DNA of 64,000 nt. It comes from Chrysomallon squamiferum. Its lineage: Eukaryota; Mollusca; Gastropoda; Neomphalida; Peltospiridae. The DNA is taken from NCBI GenBank assembly GCA_012295275.1, contig CM022677.1, positions 19,049,790-19,113,789 on the forward strand. The letters are read 5' to 3'. The notes beneath the pieces are model-generated. The model did not search any database, was not told where the DNA came from, and saw only the letters and a list, made by a program, of their open reading frames with translations. Positions 15,028 to 23,539 of the stretch are shown piece by piece (position 1 is the stretch's first letter; the number at the start of each line of letters is the position of its first letter). A program made the translations under genes and the position numbers.

Positions 15028-16318
15028 GTAATAATTTCAATAATTAAAATTGTAATAATTGTAATAACAATATTTTAATGAAGATAACAACATCAATAAT
15101 GCAATTACTATATGTTATGATATATAATAACAATCATAATAAAAATAATATGAAGAAGAGAAAAAAGAAAGAGTAATAAAAATGTAATAAAATCTTGTGT
15201 AAACACACTGTTAATCACACACACACATACACGCACATATACACGCACACTCCTTATCTTTCTTCTTCTACAAATCACACAGTATCAACACAGCTGTAAG
15301 TAAGTCTAGATCAACTCTTGCCTAAACCTCTATAATCTCATCATTATTACTGGGTTTTTGTTGTCCAAGATATTAAAACATGAACTTTACATTTCTCTCT
15401 TTTTGTACATGACGTGTTGAATACACACATTAAAATAATGTCATTACAAGGAGATTGCTTACGTTGCTTTACCATGATTGATGTAACCTCAATGAAAATG
15501 GTGTTATCCATGAATAGAAAATGAGATAAATTATCTAATATTGAACTTTAGACCACTTCCATACATGAACCTAATTCACACTGAAAATAGTATAAACGAA
15601 AATTGTAACTGACAAAATTTGTTTATAAACATTAAGTAATTTTTTTCTGTTAAGTAACGGAGTTGTATTTATTTTATTCCTGTGGAGTGTATTTCAGTAC
15701 TTGACATGGTAGACTATTTGGAATAACTTCAATAAGGTTAGTAAGAAAGATTTAAACGAACATGAAAGTGATTAACATTTCAGTTGACAAAGTTTATTCA
15801 AGAAGTAGGTATCAGATCTTTTCTTCCACGTTCTCTATGATTAACCCGTTTTCGCCCCAAGTTTTTCTTGTTTTTATTTAGTTATTGTGTATGTGTATTT
15901 TTTATTTGTGATCATGCTGCTGCCTAATTAAAAGCTAACATTAAACTTAAAAGAATGCACTTGAGAAGTGTCGAATGAAGAATGTAAACAAACTGTTTCC
16001 CTTCTCAGGCTTCGGGATGTCATTTGCCTTTTTCAATGTCTGACTGACAAATATACAAAAACTAAACGTTAGCTTTACTCTAGTTTGATAACAGAACGCA
16101 ACCAACTAAGATTTCCACTACTGTCATTGAAATTCGTAAAGAAAAACACCCTTTAAATCATATCTTAGGTCTATTTTTCCGAACATTCAGGTCAAGGGTT
16201 AACCTTTCTGTCGAGTTTTTTCTGCAAACGAAAAAGAATGCATACCTTTTTGTAGTGCACCCGAGCACAAAATAACTACGGTTTGGAGGTAGAATAAAAG
16301 AGATTCCTTCGACGCCAT
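1633..16318 (-). CDS. DCC/neogenin/protogenin-like Ig-FN3 receptor, N-terminal part (12 exons, 3' end outside window)
   Basis: Twelve exons with GT-AG borders and matching phases encode about 674 residues: signal peptide (1-20), Ig1 (about 25-130), Ig2 (131-235), Ig3 (236-330), Ig4 (331-422), FN3-1 (423-519), FN3-2 (520-610) and the start of FN3-3. Each Ig has the paired Cys and core Trp; Ig2-4 have the D-x-G-x-Y-x-C motif. Four Ig domains followed by FN3 repeats, plus the Ig2 stretch LPSGVLQVNELEESDAGKYR, resemble DCC, neogenin and protogenin, which are single-pass netrin/RGM-type guidance or adhesion receptors. CDON/BOC-type receptors are the main alternative. Introns between domains are all phase 1, as expected for shuffled extracellular modules. 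Transmembrane and cytoplasmic parts must lie left of the window. The start codon is the ATG opening the signal-peptide exon. Family group is fairly sure, exact orthology is not. Confidence 0.8.
1915..2460. repeat. Poly(A)/(A-rich) tract between receptor exons 11 and 12
   Basis: About 130 bp of almost pure A, then 400 bp of A/T-rich sequence. On the coding (minus) strand this is a very long T-rich pyrimidine tract that runs into the exon 12 acceptor. Confidence 0.9.
2474..2659 (-). CDS. Receptor exon 11: first part of FN3 domain 2
   Basis: Encodes PPTKLHVDVINDTSVLLAWS then QISHYNITLTNSVNGDVV and KYLFTNL. P-P at the start, L-L-A-W strand B and H-Y-N-I strand C fit FN3. Acceptor TTGTTTCAG, donor GTGAGT, end phase 1. 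Confidence 0.85.
2680..3430. repeat. A/T-rich intron with ATATGTAATAAAACT-type short repeats
   Basis: Intron between exons 10 and 11. Degenerate units of about 28 bp (atatgtaataaaactcatat) fill 2690-3110. Nothing coding seen. Confidence 0.6.
3442..3594 (-). CDS. Receptor exon 10: second half of FN3 domain 1
   Basis: Encodes ITLVNLEPFTNYTVEVKSYN then KKGTSISNSTIVQTLPT. L-x-P-x-T-x-Y-x-V-x-V and the following G-x-S are the FN3 F-G signature. Three N-x-S/T sequons are visible. Acceptor GTGAGCAG, donor GTAAGT, end phase 1. Confidence 0.88.
3600..4620. repeat. Intron with degenerate ttcatccacc/gagtgaac repeats
   Basis: Intron between exons 9 and 10. From about 4100 to 4560 imperfect units carrying ttcat-c and tgagtgaa recur every 40-60 bp. 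No exon seen. Confidence 0.45.
4625..4762 (-). CDS. Receptor exon 9: first half of FN3 domain 1
   Basis: Encodes GVPPAPVVTEVRAVSDTSIF then LRWEQHG and TTAVYYHKVG. The Pro-rich start, L-x-W strand B and Y-x-x strand C mark a fibronectin type III domain directly after Ig4. Acceptor GTTGCAG, donor GTAAGT, phases 1 and 1. Confidence 0.85.
5232..5358 (-). CDS. Receptor exon 8: second half of Ig domain 4
   Basis: Encodes NVLNIINAGLEDSGYYQCLA, then SNIAGQHIKTARLQIFIR. E-D-S-G-Y-Y-Q-C and the SNIAG turn close Ig4. Phase 0 entry matches exon 7. Acceptor TTTTTTTTAAG, donor GTAAAA, end phase 1. Confidence 0.87.
5400..5710. repeat. (GAT/AAT)n trinucleotide repeats
   Basis: Imperfect gatgat/aataat repeats in the intron between exons 7 and 8. 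Open frames here are repeat artefacts. Confidence 0.85.
5943..6091 (-). CDS. Receptor exon 7: first half of Ig domain 4
   Basis: Encodes PPVIKSELDSHKWPVDRIII then FNCEAEGFPPPEITWFFNGK. FNC and ITW give the first Cys and core Trp; EGFPPPEITW is typical of I-set domains. Acceptor TTACTCAG, donor GTGAGA, end phase 0. (AAT/AAC)n repeat adjoins the acceptor. Confidence 0.88.
6095..6520. repeat. (AAT/AAC)n trinucleotide repeats
   Basis: Long imperfect array in the intron between exons 6 and 7, beginning about 4 bp from the exon 7 acceptor. Confidence 0.9.
6752..6907 (-). CDS. Receptor exon 6: second half of Ig domain 3
   Basis: Encodes GRSNLKIINVQSSDSGIYVC and ends KTFVNLTVL. This is the second half of an I-set Ig domain with D-S-G-I-Y-V-C. 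Acceptor GTTACAG, donor GTAAGT, end phase 1. The upstream intron begins with a roughly 700-bp (AGT)n array right next to the acceptor. Confidence 0.86.
6915..7665. repeat. (AGT)n trinucleotide array
   Basis: About 750 bp of interrupted agt/gta repeats in the intron between exons 5 and 6, starting a few bases from the exon 6 acceptor. The poly-Val, poly-Ser and poly-Thr frames here are not genes. Confidence 0.92.
8185..8313 (-). CDS. Receptor exon 5: first half of Ig domain 3
   Basis: Encodes GNITVSQGEMALLECVVDSQ followed by NITWYRF, giving the first Cys and core Trp of Ig3. Acceptor TTTCCAG; donor GTCAGT, a weaker variant. The codon split at the border becomes Asp with exon 6, matching phase. 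Confidence 0.83.
8340..9010. repeat. Intron with imperfect 100-bp repeats and (TTTA/TTTTA)n
   Basis: Units containing gggtaaaa, ggtctttaaa, agttattattttattcat and atctatcatcattaa recur at about 8400, 8465, 8540, 8615 and 8760. A (TTTA/TTTTA)n run covers 8918-9003. Confidence 0.6.
9470..10140. repeat. Degenerate GCTGACAG-containing repeats
   Basis: Short units of the type agctgacagtaaaag recur dozens of times in the intron between exons 4 and 5, ending in a CAACA/AAAAC-rich stretch. No exon seen. Confidence 0.7.
10178..10344 (-). CDS. Receptor exon 4: second half of Ig domain 2
   Basis: Contains LPSGVLQVNELEESDAGKYR followed by C, then a 25-residue acidic loop (GELHNLPDEID...) and SREAELTV, the last strand. 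The LPSG-x-LQ and D-x-G-x-Y-x-C pattern is typical of Ig2 in DCC-like receptors. The long loop before the last strand is unusual. Donor GTGAGT, end phase 1. Confidence 0.87.
11107..11254 (-). CDS. Receptor exon 3: first half of Ig domain 2
   Basis: Encodes MAKNFCTEPTDVVGYVGG, then the ARFQC strand and YTWQKNQQ, the first Cys and core Trp of Ig2. An extra Cys (KNFC) precedes the domain. Acceptor TTTTTTCAG, donor GTAAGT, end phase 2. A (GTAA)n array starts about 20 bp from the acceptor and an (ACAG)n tract touches the donor. Confidence 0.85.
11270..11790. repeat. (GTAA)n then (ATAA)n tetranucleotide arrays
   Basis: About 430 bp of gtaa units with variants, then 90 bp of ataa units, next to the acceptor of receptor exon 3. 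On the plus strand it is a string of gtaagt, the 5' splice-site consensus, but the gene is on the minus strand. Confidence 0.92.
11800..14170. other. Large receptor intron, no exon seen
   Basis: A/T-rich intron between exons 2 and 3. It contains an imperfect repeat of the aaaatatgcttt/attgccgaatatatcagcatc type at 11805 and 12015, (AAT/AAC)n at 12110-12215 and a poly-T at 12590-12615. Short open frames lack splice context and motifs. Confidence 0.5.
14177..14494 (-). CDS. Receptor exon 2: Ig domain 1
   Basis: One exon encodes a whole Ig domain. VVLNC carries the first Cys, YEWHKG the core Trp and VYSC the second Cys, with a QNGSLFIRRM strand between them. The usual D-x-G-x-Y motif is altered to HEDVYSC. 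Acceptor is TCATTCAG, donor GTAAGT; intron phases 1 and 1. Confidence 0.88.
14580..15050. repeat. (AAT)n / (AAC)n / (AGT)n repeats in receptor intron 1
   Basis: Interrupted trinucleotide arrays, most regular at 14980-15027. The rest of intron 1 to 16245 shows no exon. Confidence 0.88.
16246..16318 (-). CDS. Receptor exon 1: signal peptide
   Basis: The ATG at 16318-16316 opens a hydrophobic leader (MASKESLLFYLQTVVILCSG, then ALQK) ending at a GTATGC donor. The exon leaves one base, completed to an Asp codon by the first two bases of exon 2. This phase match over a 1.75-kb intron supports the model. Cleavage is likely after SG or GA. Confidence 0.75.
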
Positions 16319-16909
16319 ATATTTTGATTCATGGGGATAAATTCGTAGATATTCAACAACAAATAATTGTAACAAACAACATATCAGGCATTTTGGTGTA
16401 TGAATACATCAACTGAACCGTAGCACTGCCTTCTTGGTCATGGCCTTATTCTCGTGCTGTACGAGAAAAGTCGAGATCACACACTTTGCGCCCTGGAACG
16501 GTTTAGGTATGTAGCGCTTGTTTTTTCCCCCAGCTATTTCGTTCTTTTATTTGTTTCTCTGTTTTGTTGGTTACTGTTATTATTAACTTGTCTACCCGTA
16601 CACACTCTGTATGTATCTCACCTAAAACAGACACTAGAACTGTAACATAGGATGAAGATTTTACAACGAAGTTATAGCTTGTTCAGACGTGATAAAATCT
16701 GAGTCACGCTCATACTCGTAGGTGAATAATGGGCGCTCTTGCAACGTATTTGTCTTTTTTCATTTCTTTAAAAAAATTTATTTACAATAACAGTCCATAA
16801 TCAAACTATAATGGCAGCAACAATAGCTACAGTAGTTATAAATTAATAATAATGCAGGCAGGTCCTAAATAATCCGGCATTCATTAGTCTTGCTTTTGCG
16901 ATGGTTGTT

Positions 16910-17030
16910 GAAGATTAATCCAATATGGCGGCTAGCTGTTCCACCAGCAATGTCCTATACTGCGTAGTCATTGTATTATGTCTGCAACGGCTTGTTTATG
17001 GCGGATGAACCCGCCATAGAGATACAGGTA

Positions 17031-17074
<44 letters not shown>

Positions 17075-18159
17075 TGTTATTTATTTTTTAATTTTTATTA
17101 ATTATAATTATGAATATTATTTTTTTAATCTTAAGCATTACAATTTACAGTGATAACTGATTTAGAAAATCGACCTTTAGAAGATTGCCCGATTAATGAG
17201 GTCCAATCTGTAATAGACTTTAAAGATTTAGTATTTTTAAATTAACTGAAATTATTGCTTTGTTGAATGCTAGTATCTAAAGTTATGATTATTATTATTA
17301 GCATTTTATTTTTTCAAAAAATATTATTAATCTGCAGTTTCTCTTATCTTTCACTTCATACATGCCATGTATTAAAATATTTTACAGACTTGTAATGGCA
17401 GGAATGAAATAAGAAAGCACATGAGCCACTGGGGAGTGTACAGGGCCGGTACCCAGAGCTTTCTACTGCAGCAGAATGTTCACACTTTGTTACAAAACTG
17501 AAGAAGACATCACCTTTCTGTTCTTCAACTGGCAATCAGGTAAATCGGGTTTCTCAGTCAGTCCTATTTTTAGTAACGGTGTAATAGTGTCACTAGTGCT
17601 TATCTTATTTTGACTGTGTACAAGTCCAGATAATTCTGGGTATTTCTGTACATTATATCCACATTTGTCTTACATGCTCAGAATTTTTTTTTTTTAATTA
17701 ATAATAATAATTTTAACTAATATTACTGTCTACTTTAAAATAGTGTTAACTGTACAAGACAGTTAAAATGAATGACATTTTTTTTTCTTCGCCGGCAAAG
17801 AAGAAATTATTTTAAGAAATAATGTTGCTGCAGTTGGAATGATCAAAAAAAAAAAATCATTGCAAGATTGAAATTGTTATTATTATGCCAAAAATTTTCT
17901 TTACAAATAAGTTTTTCTACTTATCCTGCATGTGATGTGATTTTTTAAAGTAATATTCACAACAATTTGATATTATCCTAATACACTAAACAATTAAGTA
18001 AATAAATATGTCACCTAGTAATCAAGATTGCTTTTAATTTTTTAAATTTAAATTTTTTTTTATTTCTCCAGTGTTTTCAAACCATATCCAGTTGGACACT
18101 GCAAGAAAATGCAGCCTGCTCAGAAAGAACTTTTCATTGAACTGTAATTTCAACTAGAA
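16910..18159 (+). ncRNA. Possible divergent spliced transcript (three candidate exons)
   Basis: A sequence matching the YY1-type core (aatatggcggc) near 16921 is followed by a candidate first exon ending CAG|GTATCA at 17027. It holds an ATG at 16998 encoding MADEPAIEIQ. Candidate exon 2 is 17388-17539 (TTTTACAG ... CAG|GTAAAT) and exon 3 is 18072-18159 (TTTCTCCAG ... GAA|GTGAGT). Joined, the frame closes at 17499-17501 after 47 codons, so it is either a short peptide or noncoding. It would diverge from the receptor gene about 0.6 kb away. Splice sites alone support it; no homology recognised. Confidence 0.25.
17033..17066 (+). repeat. (ATT)n microsatellite
   Basis: Eleven perfect att units directly after the candidate donor at 17028. 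Confidence 0.9.
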
Positions 18160-18859
18160 GTGAGTATGGTTACACTGTCTGTCCATCTATCCATCTATCT
18201 CTCTTCATGTCAAAGGCAGTAATAAAATTTACTGAAGAAAAATAAAGAAAAGAAAAGAGAATGGATAGAAACCAAAAATGAGGATTTTAGAATCTTATTT
18301 TTTACAGTTTATGTACATTGAAAACTGGGTAAAAATTTAACTTACCTGTTTTCAGTTTAACTTTTTCTGTTAACCAAATTGATTAACCTTTTCTGTTTCT
18401 GTCAAGCTGGATAAATATGCAGCTAAAAATATAATAAATAAATGTTTAAAAAATATATATATATATATATATATATATAACAAATTGGCCTAAGAAAAGG
18501 TAATAGTAACAACAGCAAATTGATTTTAACAAAAGGCAATCAGTTTTGAAATTAATGCATGAAAATTTACAAATGCTTGCCAACTTTCCTCCATGAAAAT
18601 TAATTGTACTCAGCAGCAAATTGAGTTAAAATAAATAATTTTATTTCTAAATGTAATTGTTTTGCACAAAATTATCTTTTTCTCAATGTATCTGAGATTT
18701 GCATTTAAGTGTCTTGTTTCAGAATATTTATATTTCTCCGTTAAGATTTGTTAGACCAAAATTCTTTCTCAGTATTTATTTATCCATTTAACAGTGTCTT
18801 GTAAAAAAATAAAATAAAACAAAAAACAAGTTTTATTTCTAAGTTTAACCATCATACAA

Positions 18860-19480
18860 TTTGTTCTCGTTACAACAGGTAACAGAGATTTGAGGATGTC
18901 GCAGATCAGTTTTTCCATCTTTGACAACTGGACAGTTGCAGCATGCAGAACTGAAAACTCGGGGGTGGGGTGGAAACACCCTTCCTCATCGAGGCAGAGC
19001 CATCTCAACCAGGTTCAGTCAAACAGCCCTGGAGTGTGAGAATGATCTGGAAGCTTTTTTTTTTTTTTTTTTTTCTTCTTCAAATCTTGTGACAGCTGAA
19101 CAAGGCATGTCACGCAGAACTGAAAAAACCAGATGCATCAGCTTCTCACAGCTGAAGCAAATGACACCCAACTGACGTCAGACATTTCAGACAACACGAC
19201 AGTTAACTTAACTTTAAAGCAAATTGAGGTAGACATTTATGTGCACCAAGTTAATGTTTTTTGTTTGTACGTTATTTTTCTCTCTCTCTCTCGTGTAATT
19301 TATTATCTCTTACAACAACAAAGAGACTGAAGATCAGATGTCTTCTTCTGCTTGTTGAAGACCTGTCCCAGATAGATTTTTTTTTTTCCCCGTCTGATGA
19401 CTGCTGAACAAGGCAGGTCGTGTAGAATTGATTTCTCTCTCTCTCTCAGGCAGTGCCTGTCACTACAGCAGTTCTGGCTG
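18860..19480 (-). pseudogene. Very decayed RING-like fragments
   Basis: On the minus strand two related stretches read QFCVTCLVQLSQDL (near 19090-19130) and QFYTTCLVQQSSD (near 19395-19440). A third, more diverged stretch lies near 18920. F-C-x2-C-L matches the middle of the RING fragments further right. No complete domain; weak evidence. Confidence 0.3.
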
Positions 19481-20499
19481 AATCAGGTGCTGTGTACTTT
19501 GACATGTGCCAGATTTCAAAAAAACAACAACAACCCAACCCAACAGTTGACGTTGCTTTTAAGCCAGAACAAACGTAGAAGTGTTCTTACACCAAGTAAA
19601 TATTTTTATTTCTTCGTTGTTAACCGTTTGTCCCATTTTGCGTAGAAATGAAAACACAAATGCATCCGTTTGTGTCCCGACATCGAAATTCAGTGTGACT
19701 CTTATTTGGTGTCACATTCAAAGGTTGATGGTTTGTGAATCAAATTCGGAGGTAGGTGCCGAATAAGCTGACCATTATCAATGTGGTCAGCAGTGTTTCC
19801 CCAAAATCATTCACAAACGGTTATTATTGGTAAGAAATCGGTATGACGATGCTGTTTATCAGTTTTAATTGTTTTTATCAGTTTACATTCCTCTTTAACA
19901 AAATGAACTTTTTTTTTTTTTTTTTTTTTTTTTTGCATTTTTTGGCAAAATACAGAGCATGATCATCCAGTAAGACTGCCTGGTCCAGTTAAATGTTTTG
20001 TTTATTGCAGACTTTGAAGCCACTGTGAAATATTTCACTCGACTATAAAATAACAACATTTTTATTCTCCTTACCTAACACCAGAATGGAAACCACATTA
20101 GGAATGAGTTTGTATATATATATATTTTTTTTTTTTTTTTTAAATTCTGATTTTCTCAATTATTTTAAAATCTGGTTTCTCAATTTCTTAGACGTTTTGC
20201 TTTTGAGGTTTGATGAATGTTGGAATGTTTGTTTTTTTAATGTAGGATTTTGATTTCCTTTACAACAAATCTTCACCCAATTTTATAATTTTTTCGACCA
20301 CCACCCACCCCCCCAATCAGAAATTTTGTGTTTTCTAAACAGTTTCTCTATTTCTGTCTTTATGTGCATCTGACTTTTTTTTCATTTCCTGTCAAGGCTG
20401 TGGTAGGAATGAAAGGAAGAAATCACAAATGTTGAAATTTCTTCATCGAAACTTCATTTAGTGTTCTCCATTATTAATTTGCATCTATCCATGCAACAT

Positions 20500-21205
20500 T
20501 GATAGTATAATTTGCAGTCCACATCTTTGACATATTTTTTTTTTTAAATGTCTAGACAGTCCTTTTCTATAGAATGGACAGATGATTTTGAGATTGTTTT
20601 TTCTAATTTTGTTTAAATTCAAGAGTTTCCAGCTTTTATCCAATATGGTGGATTCAAACTTTAAAAAAAACCACAATGTTGATAATAACTTTAATAGTTA
20701 TGTTTAGAAAGGCTGTTTCTAACATACAAATATTAACTCGTTTGTTGTGAAATTAAATGGTCCAAATGTATTTAAAGATAATTATTTCTGCATAACAGAA
20801 ACATTTGTTCACTGTAACTCTGACATATTTCTTTACTCTGTATAGTCTTTTCTGCAGAATGGACAGACGATTTTGAAGTCATTTTTGTAATTTTTCTTAA
20901 TGTAATAGATAGTGAAATGTTGACGAGCAATCTGATGCCCTGTATTTCTACTGCTTTCATCTTCATGTCTTTCATACAGAATGGACTGATTATTTTGAGA
21001 TTACTTTTTCCTAATTTTTCTCCCACAATACAGACCTCGTAGCTTTGTGAAAATTTGTGACAGTATCTGGACAAGAGCTGTTTTTCAATTCTGTGTTTTC
21101 CTGTAGGCAAATGATGCAGAACGAATATCCACATTTGAAGAACTCACAGCTCTGTGGGGAAACACAAAAAATGTCCATACAAAGGCAGCTAGAAAGATGG
21201 CTTAA
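20500..21205 (-). pseudogene. RING-finger fragments, one N-terminal and three C-terminal halves
   Basis: Reading leftwards: 21195-21075 carries CLCMDIFC and CGYSFCIICLQENTE, the first half of a RING-HC finger with the zinc His changed to Tyr. 21020-20940 reads NLKIISPFCMKDMK (first Cys of C-P-x-C changed to Ser). 20905-20815 reads KNDFKIVCPFCRKDYTE, intact, then a stop. 20605-20530 reads NNLKIICPFYRKGL (second Cys changed to Tyr). Halves are in different frames and separated, so no functional finger is encoded here. Confidence 0.65.
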
Positions 21206-21974
21206 CCCGGTTTTCTGAGATTTTCTCAATTTCTTAGTCCGGCAGGAACTGATATTTTACTCTGAAGAAGTTTGGTTGGATGTTGAAATGTTTATTTTTT
21301 TATATCAGACTCCGAAATTGCTTTTAATAAATCTTCAGCAAGTTTTATAAACTTTTAAAAAAAAATTGATTTATTCATTCATCAGATGTTTGTAGTCAAT
21401 AAATAATTTGTCTGTTTCTGTGTATAATTGGACTCTCTTCAATTCTTTCTGTTAGACACTATTTTTTTTTTTTTTTTTTTTTTTGTGTGGACCACTTCTA
21501 TAAAGTCTAATTAGTTTTTACCATCCCGGCTATGCCAATGTCTTCTGTTGTTTACCACAGTGATGTTGACAACGTTTTGATGACGTCATACAATAAAGAC
21601 CTCTTGGCTTTGTGAAAATTTCCATTCGATTTTTTATTACTTTGCTAACATAATTTTGTGTTTTGAAACGTGTCAAAAGATTTAAACGCTACTTTTTTTT
21701 TTTTTTTTTAAATGGATACTGCATAAGGTATCTATCATGTTTCATGTTTGTTTTGCTAACAAATGTTGGATGTGTTAAATTCGAAGAGTATCCAGCTTTT
21801 ATGCAATATGGTGGATTCAAACTTTAAAAAAAAAAAAAATGATAACTTTAATAGTTATGTTTAGAAAGGCTGTTTCTAACATTCAAATATTAACTCGTTT
21901 GTTGTGAAATTAAATGGTCCAATTGTATTTAAAGATAATTATTTCTGCATAACAGAAACATCTGTTCACTGTAA

Positions 21975-22075
21975 CTCTGACATATTTCTTTACTCTGTAT
22001 AGTCGGTCTTTTCTGCAGAATGGACAGATGATTTTTGAAGTCATTTTTGTAACTTTTCTTAATGTAATAGATATT
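21975..22075 (-). pseudogene. RING C-terminal half, duplicated copy
   Basis: Second copy of the 20815-20905 segment. In one frame it reads KIICPFCRKD; an extra base upstream puts KSYKNDFK in another frame. Confidence 0.55.
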
Positions 22076-22524
22076 TATATCTCTTTGTCATTTTCACAGA
22101 TCAATCTTTGAGCATTCCTATTACTAAATGTCCCATTTTGTGTAGAAATGCAAACACAAATACATCCCTTTGTGTGACGACATCGAAATTCAGTCGGAGT
22201 CAGGTGACTCTATTTGGTGTCACATTCAAAGGCAAAGGTTATATGAATGAATGGTTTGTGAATCAAATTCGGAGGTAGGTGCCAAATAAGCTGACCATTA
22301 TCAATGTGGTCAGCAGTGTGTCCCCAAAATCATTCACAAACGGTTATTATTGGTAAGAAATCGGTATGACGATGCTGTTTATCAGTTTTAATTGTTTTTA
22401 TCAGTTTACATTCCTCTTTAATGAAATAAACTTTTTTTTTTTTTTTTTTTTTTGCATTTTTTGGCAAAATATAGAGCATGATCCAGTAAGATGTTGACAA
22501 GAGCAATCTGCTGCCCTGTATTTC

Positions 22525-22830
22525 TACTGCTTTCGTCTTCATGTCTTTCATACAGAATGGACTGATTATTTTGAGATTGCTTTTTTCTAATTTTGTTGTT
22601 CAATGTTTTCCTGTAGGCAAATGTTACAAAATGAATGCCCACAATACAGACCTCGTAGCTTTGTGAAAATTTGTTACAATATCTGTACAATGGCAACGCT
22701 CATGTGTATTCTTTATTACTAATGGCATTGACAAGAGCTGTTTTTCAATTCTGTGTTTTCCTGTAGGCAAATGATGCAGAACGAATATCCACATTTGAAG
22801 AACTCACAGCTTTGTTAGAAACAAAAAAAA
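22525..22830 (-). pseudogene. Two RING N-terminal halves and a C-terminal half
   Basis: 22800-22745 reads CGYSFCIICLQENTEL (His to Tyr). 22655-22605 reads YCGHSFCNICLQENIE with all visible zinc ligands intact. 22600-22540 holds the C-P-F-C-type segment out of frame. Stops and frame changes separate the pieces. Confidence 0.6.
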
Positions 22831-23539
22831 ATTTCCATACAAGATGGCGTAACATGGTTTTTCCAAGATTTATTTTGAACTCTTCTAGTTTCTCAATTTC
22901 TTAGTCCGGCAGGAACTGATATTTTACTCTGAAGAAGTTTGGTTGGATGTTGAAATGTTTATTTTTTTATATCAGACCTCTGAAATTGCTTTTAATAAAT
23001 CTTCACCAAGTTTTATAAACTTAAAAAAAAAATTATTTATTCATTCATCAGATGTTTGTAGTCAATAAACAATTTCTGTTTCTGTGTATAATTGGACTCT
23101 CTTCAATTCTTTCTGTTGGACACCATTTTTTTTGTGTGTGGACCACTTCTGTAAAGTCTGATTAGTTTTTACCATCCCGGCTATGCCAATGTCTTCTTCT
23201 GTTGTTTACCACAGTGATGTTGACAACGTTTTGATGACGTCATACAATCTTGTCATCAGTCTCACTCAAAATAATTTGTTTCAAATACTTCACGTATTGG
23301 AACGAGAACACATCTATTACGTTGCTTTTCTAGTGTGCCATCAGTTGGATAAATAACAAACAGCAGCAGCAGTAATGGTAACAGATAATTTTTCAGCTTT
23401 TCTGCATTGGTAATTATGTCGATAGAGATCATACATCCTTTTGTCATGTGGCAATAAAATAAGTGATTTCTCAACACAAGATTTTTGATAAAATCTCAAG
23501 TACTAATTTTTTTTTTTTTTTTTTTTTAAGAAGTGTGTT

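Larger units (their letters stand above)
19620..23260. repeat. Segmental duplications inside the RING cluster
   Basis: Sequence at 19630-19860 (cccattttgcgtagaaatg ... gtttatcagttttaattg) recurs at 22130-22400. 20640-20900 recurs at 21790-22075 and again at 30310-30500. 21190-21600 (cttagtccggcaggaactga ... gatgacgtcatacaa) recurs at 22890-23250. Identity is high by eye. This explains the many similar RING fragments. Confidence 0.8.
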
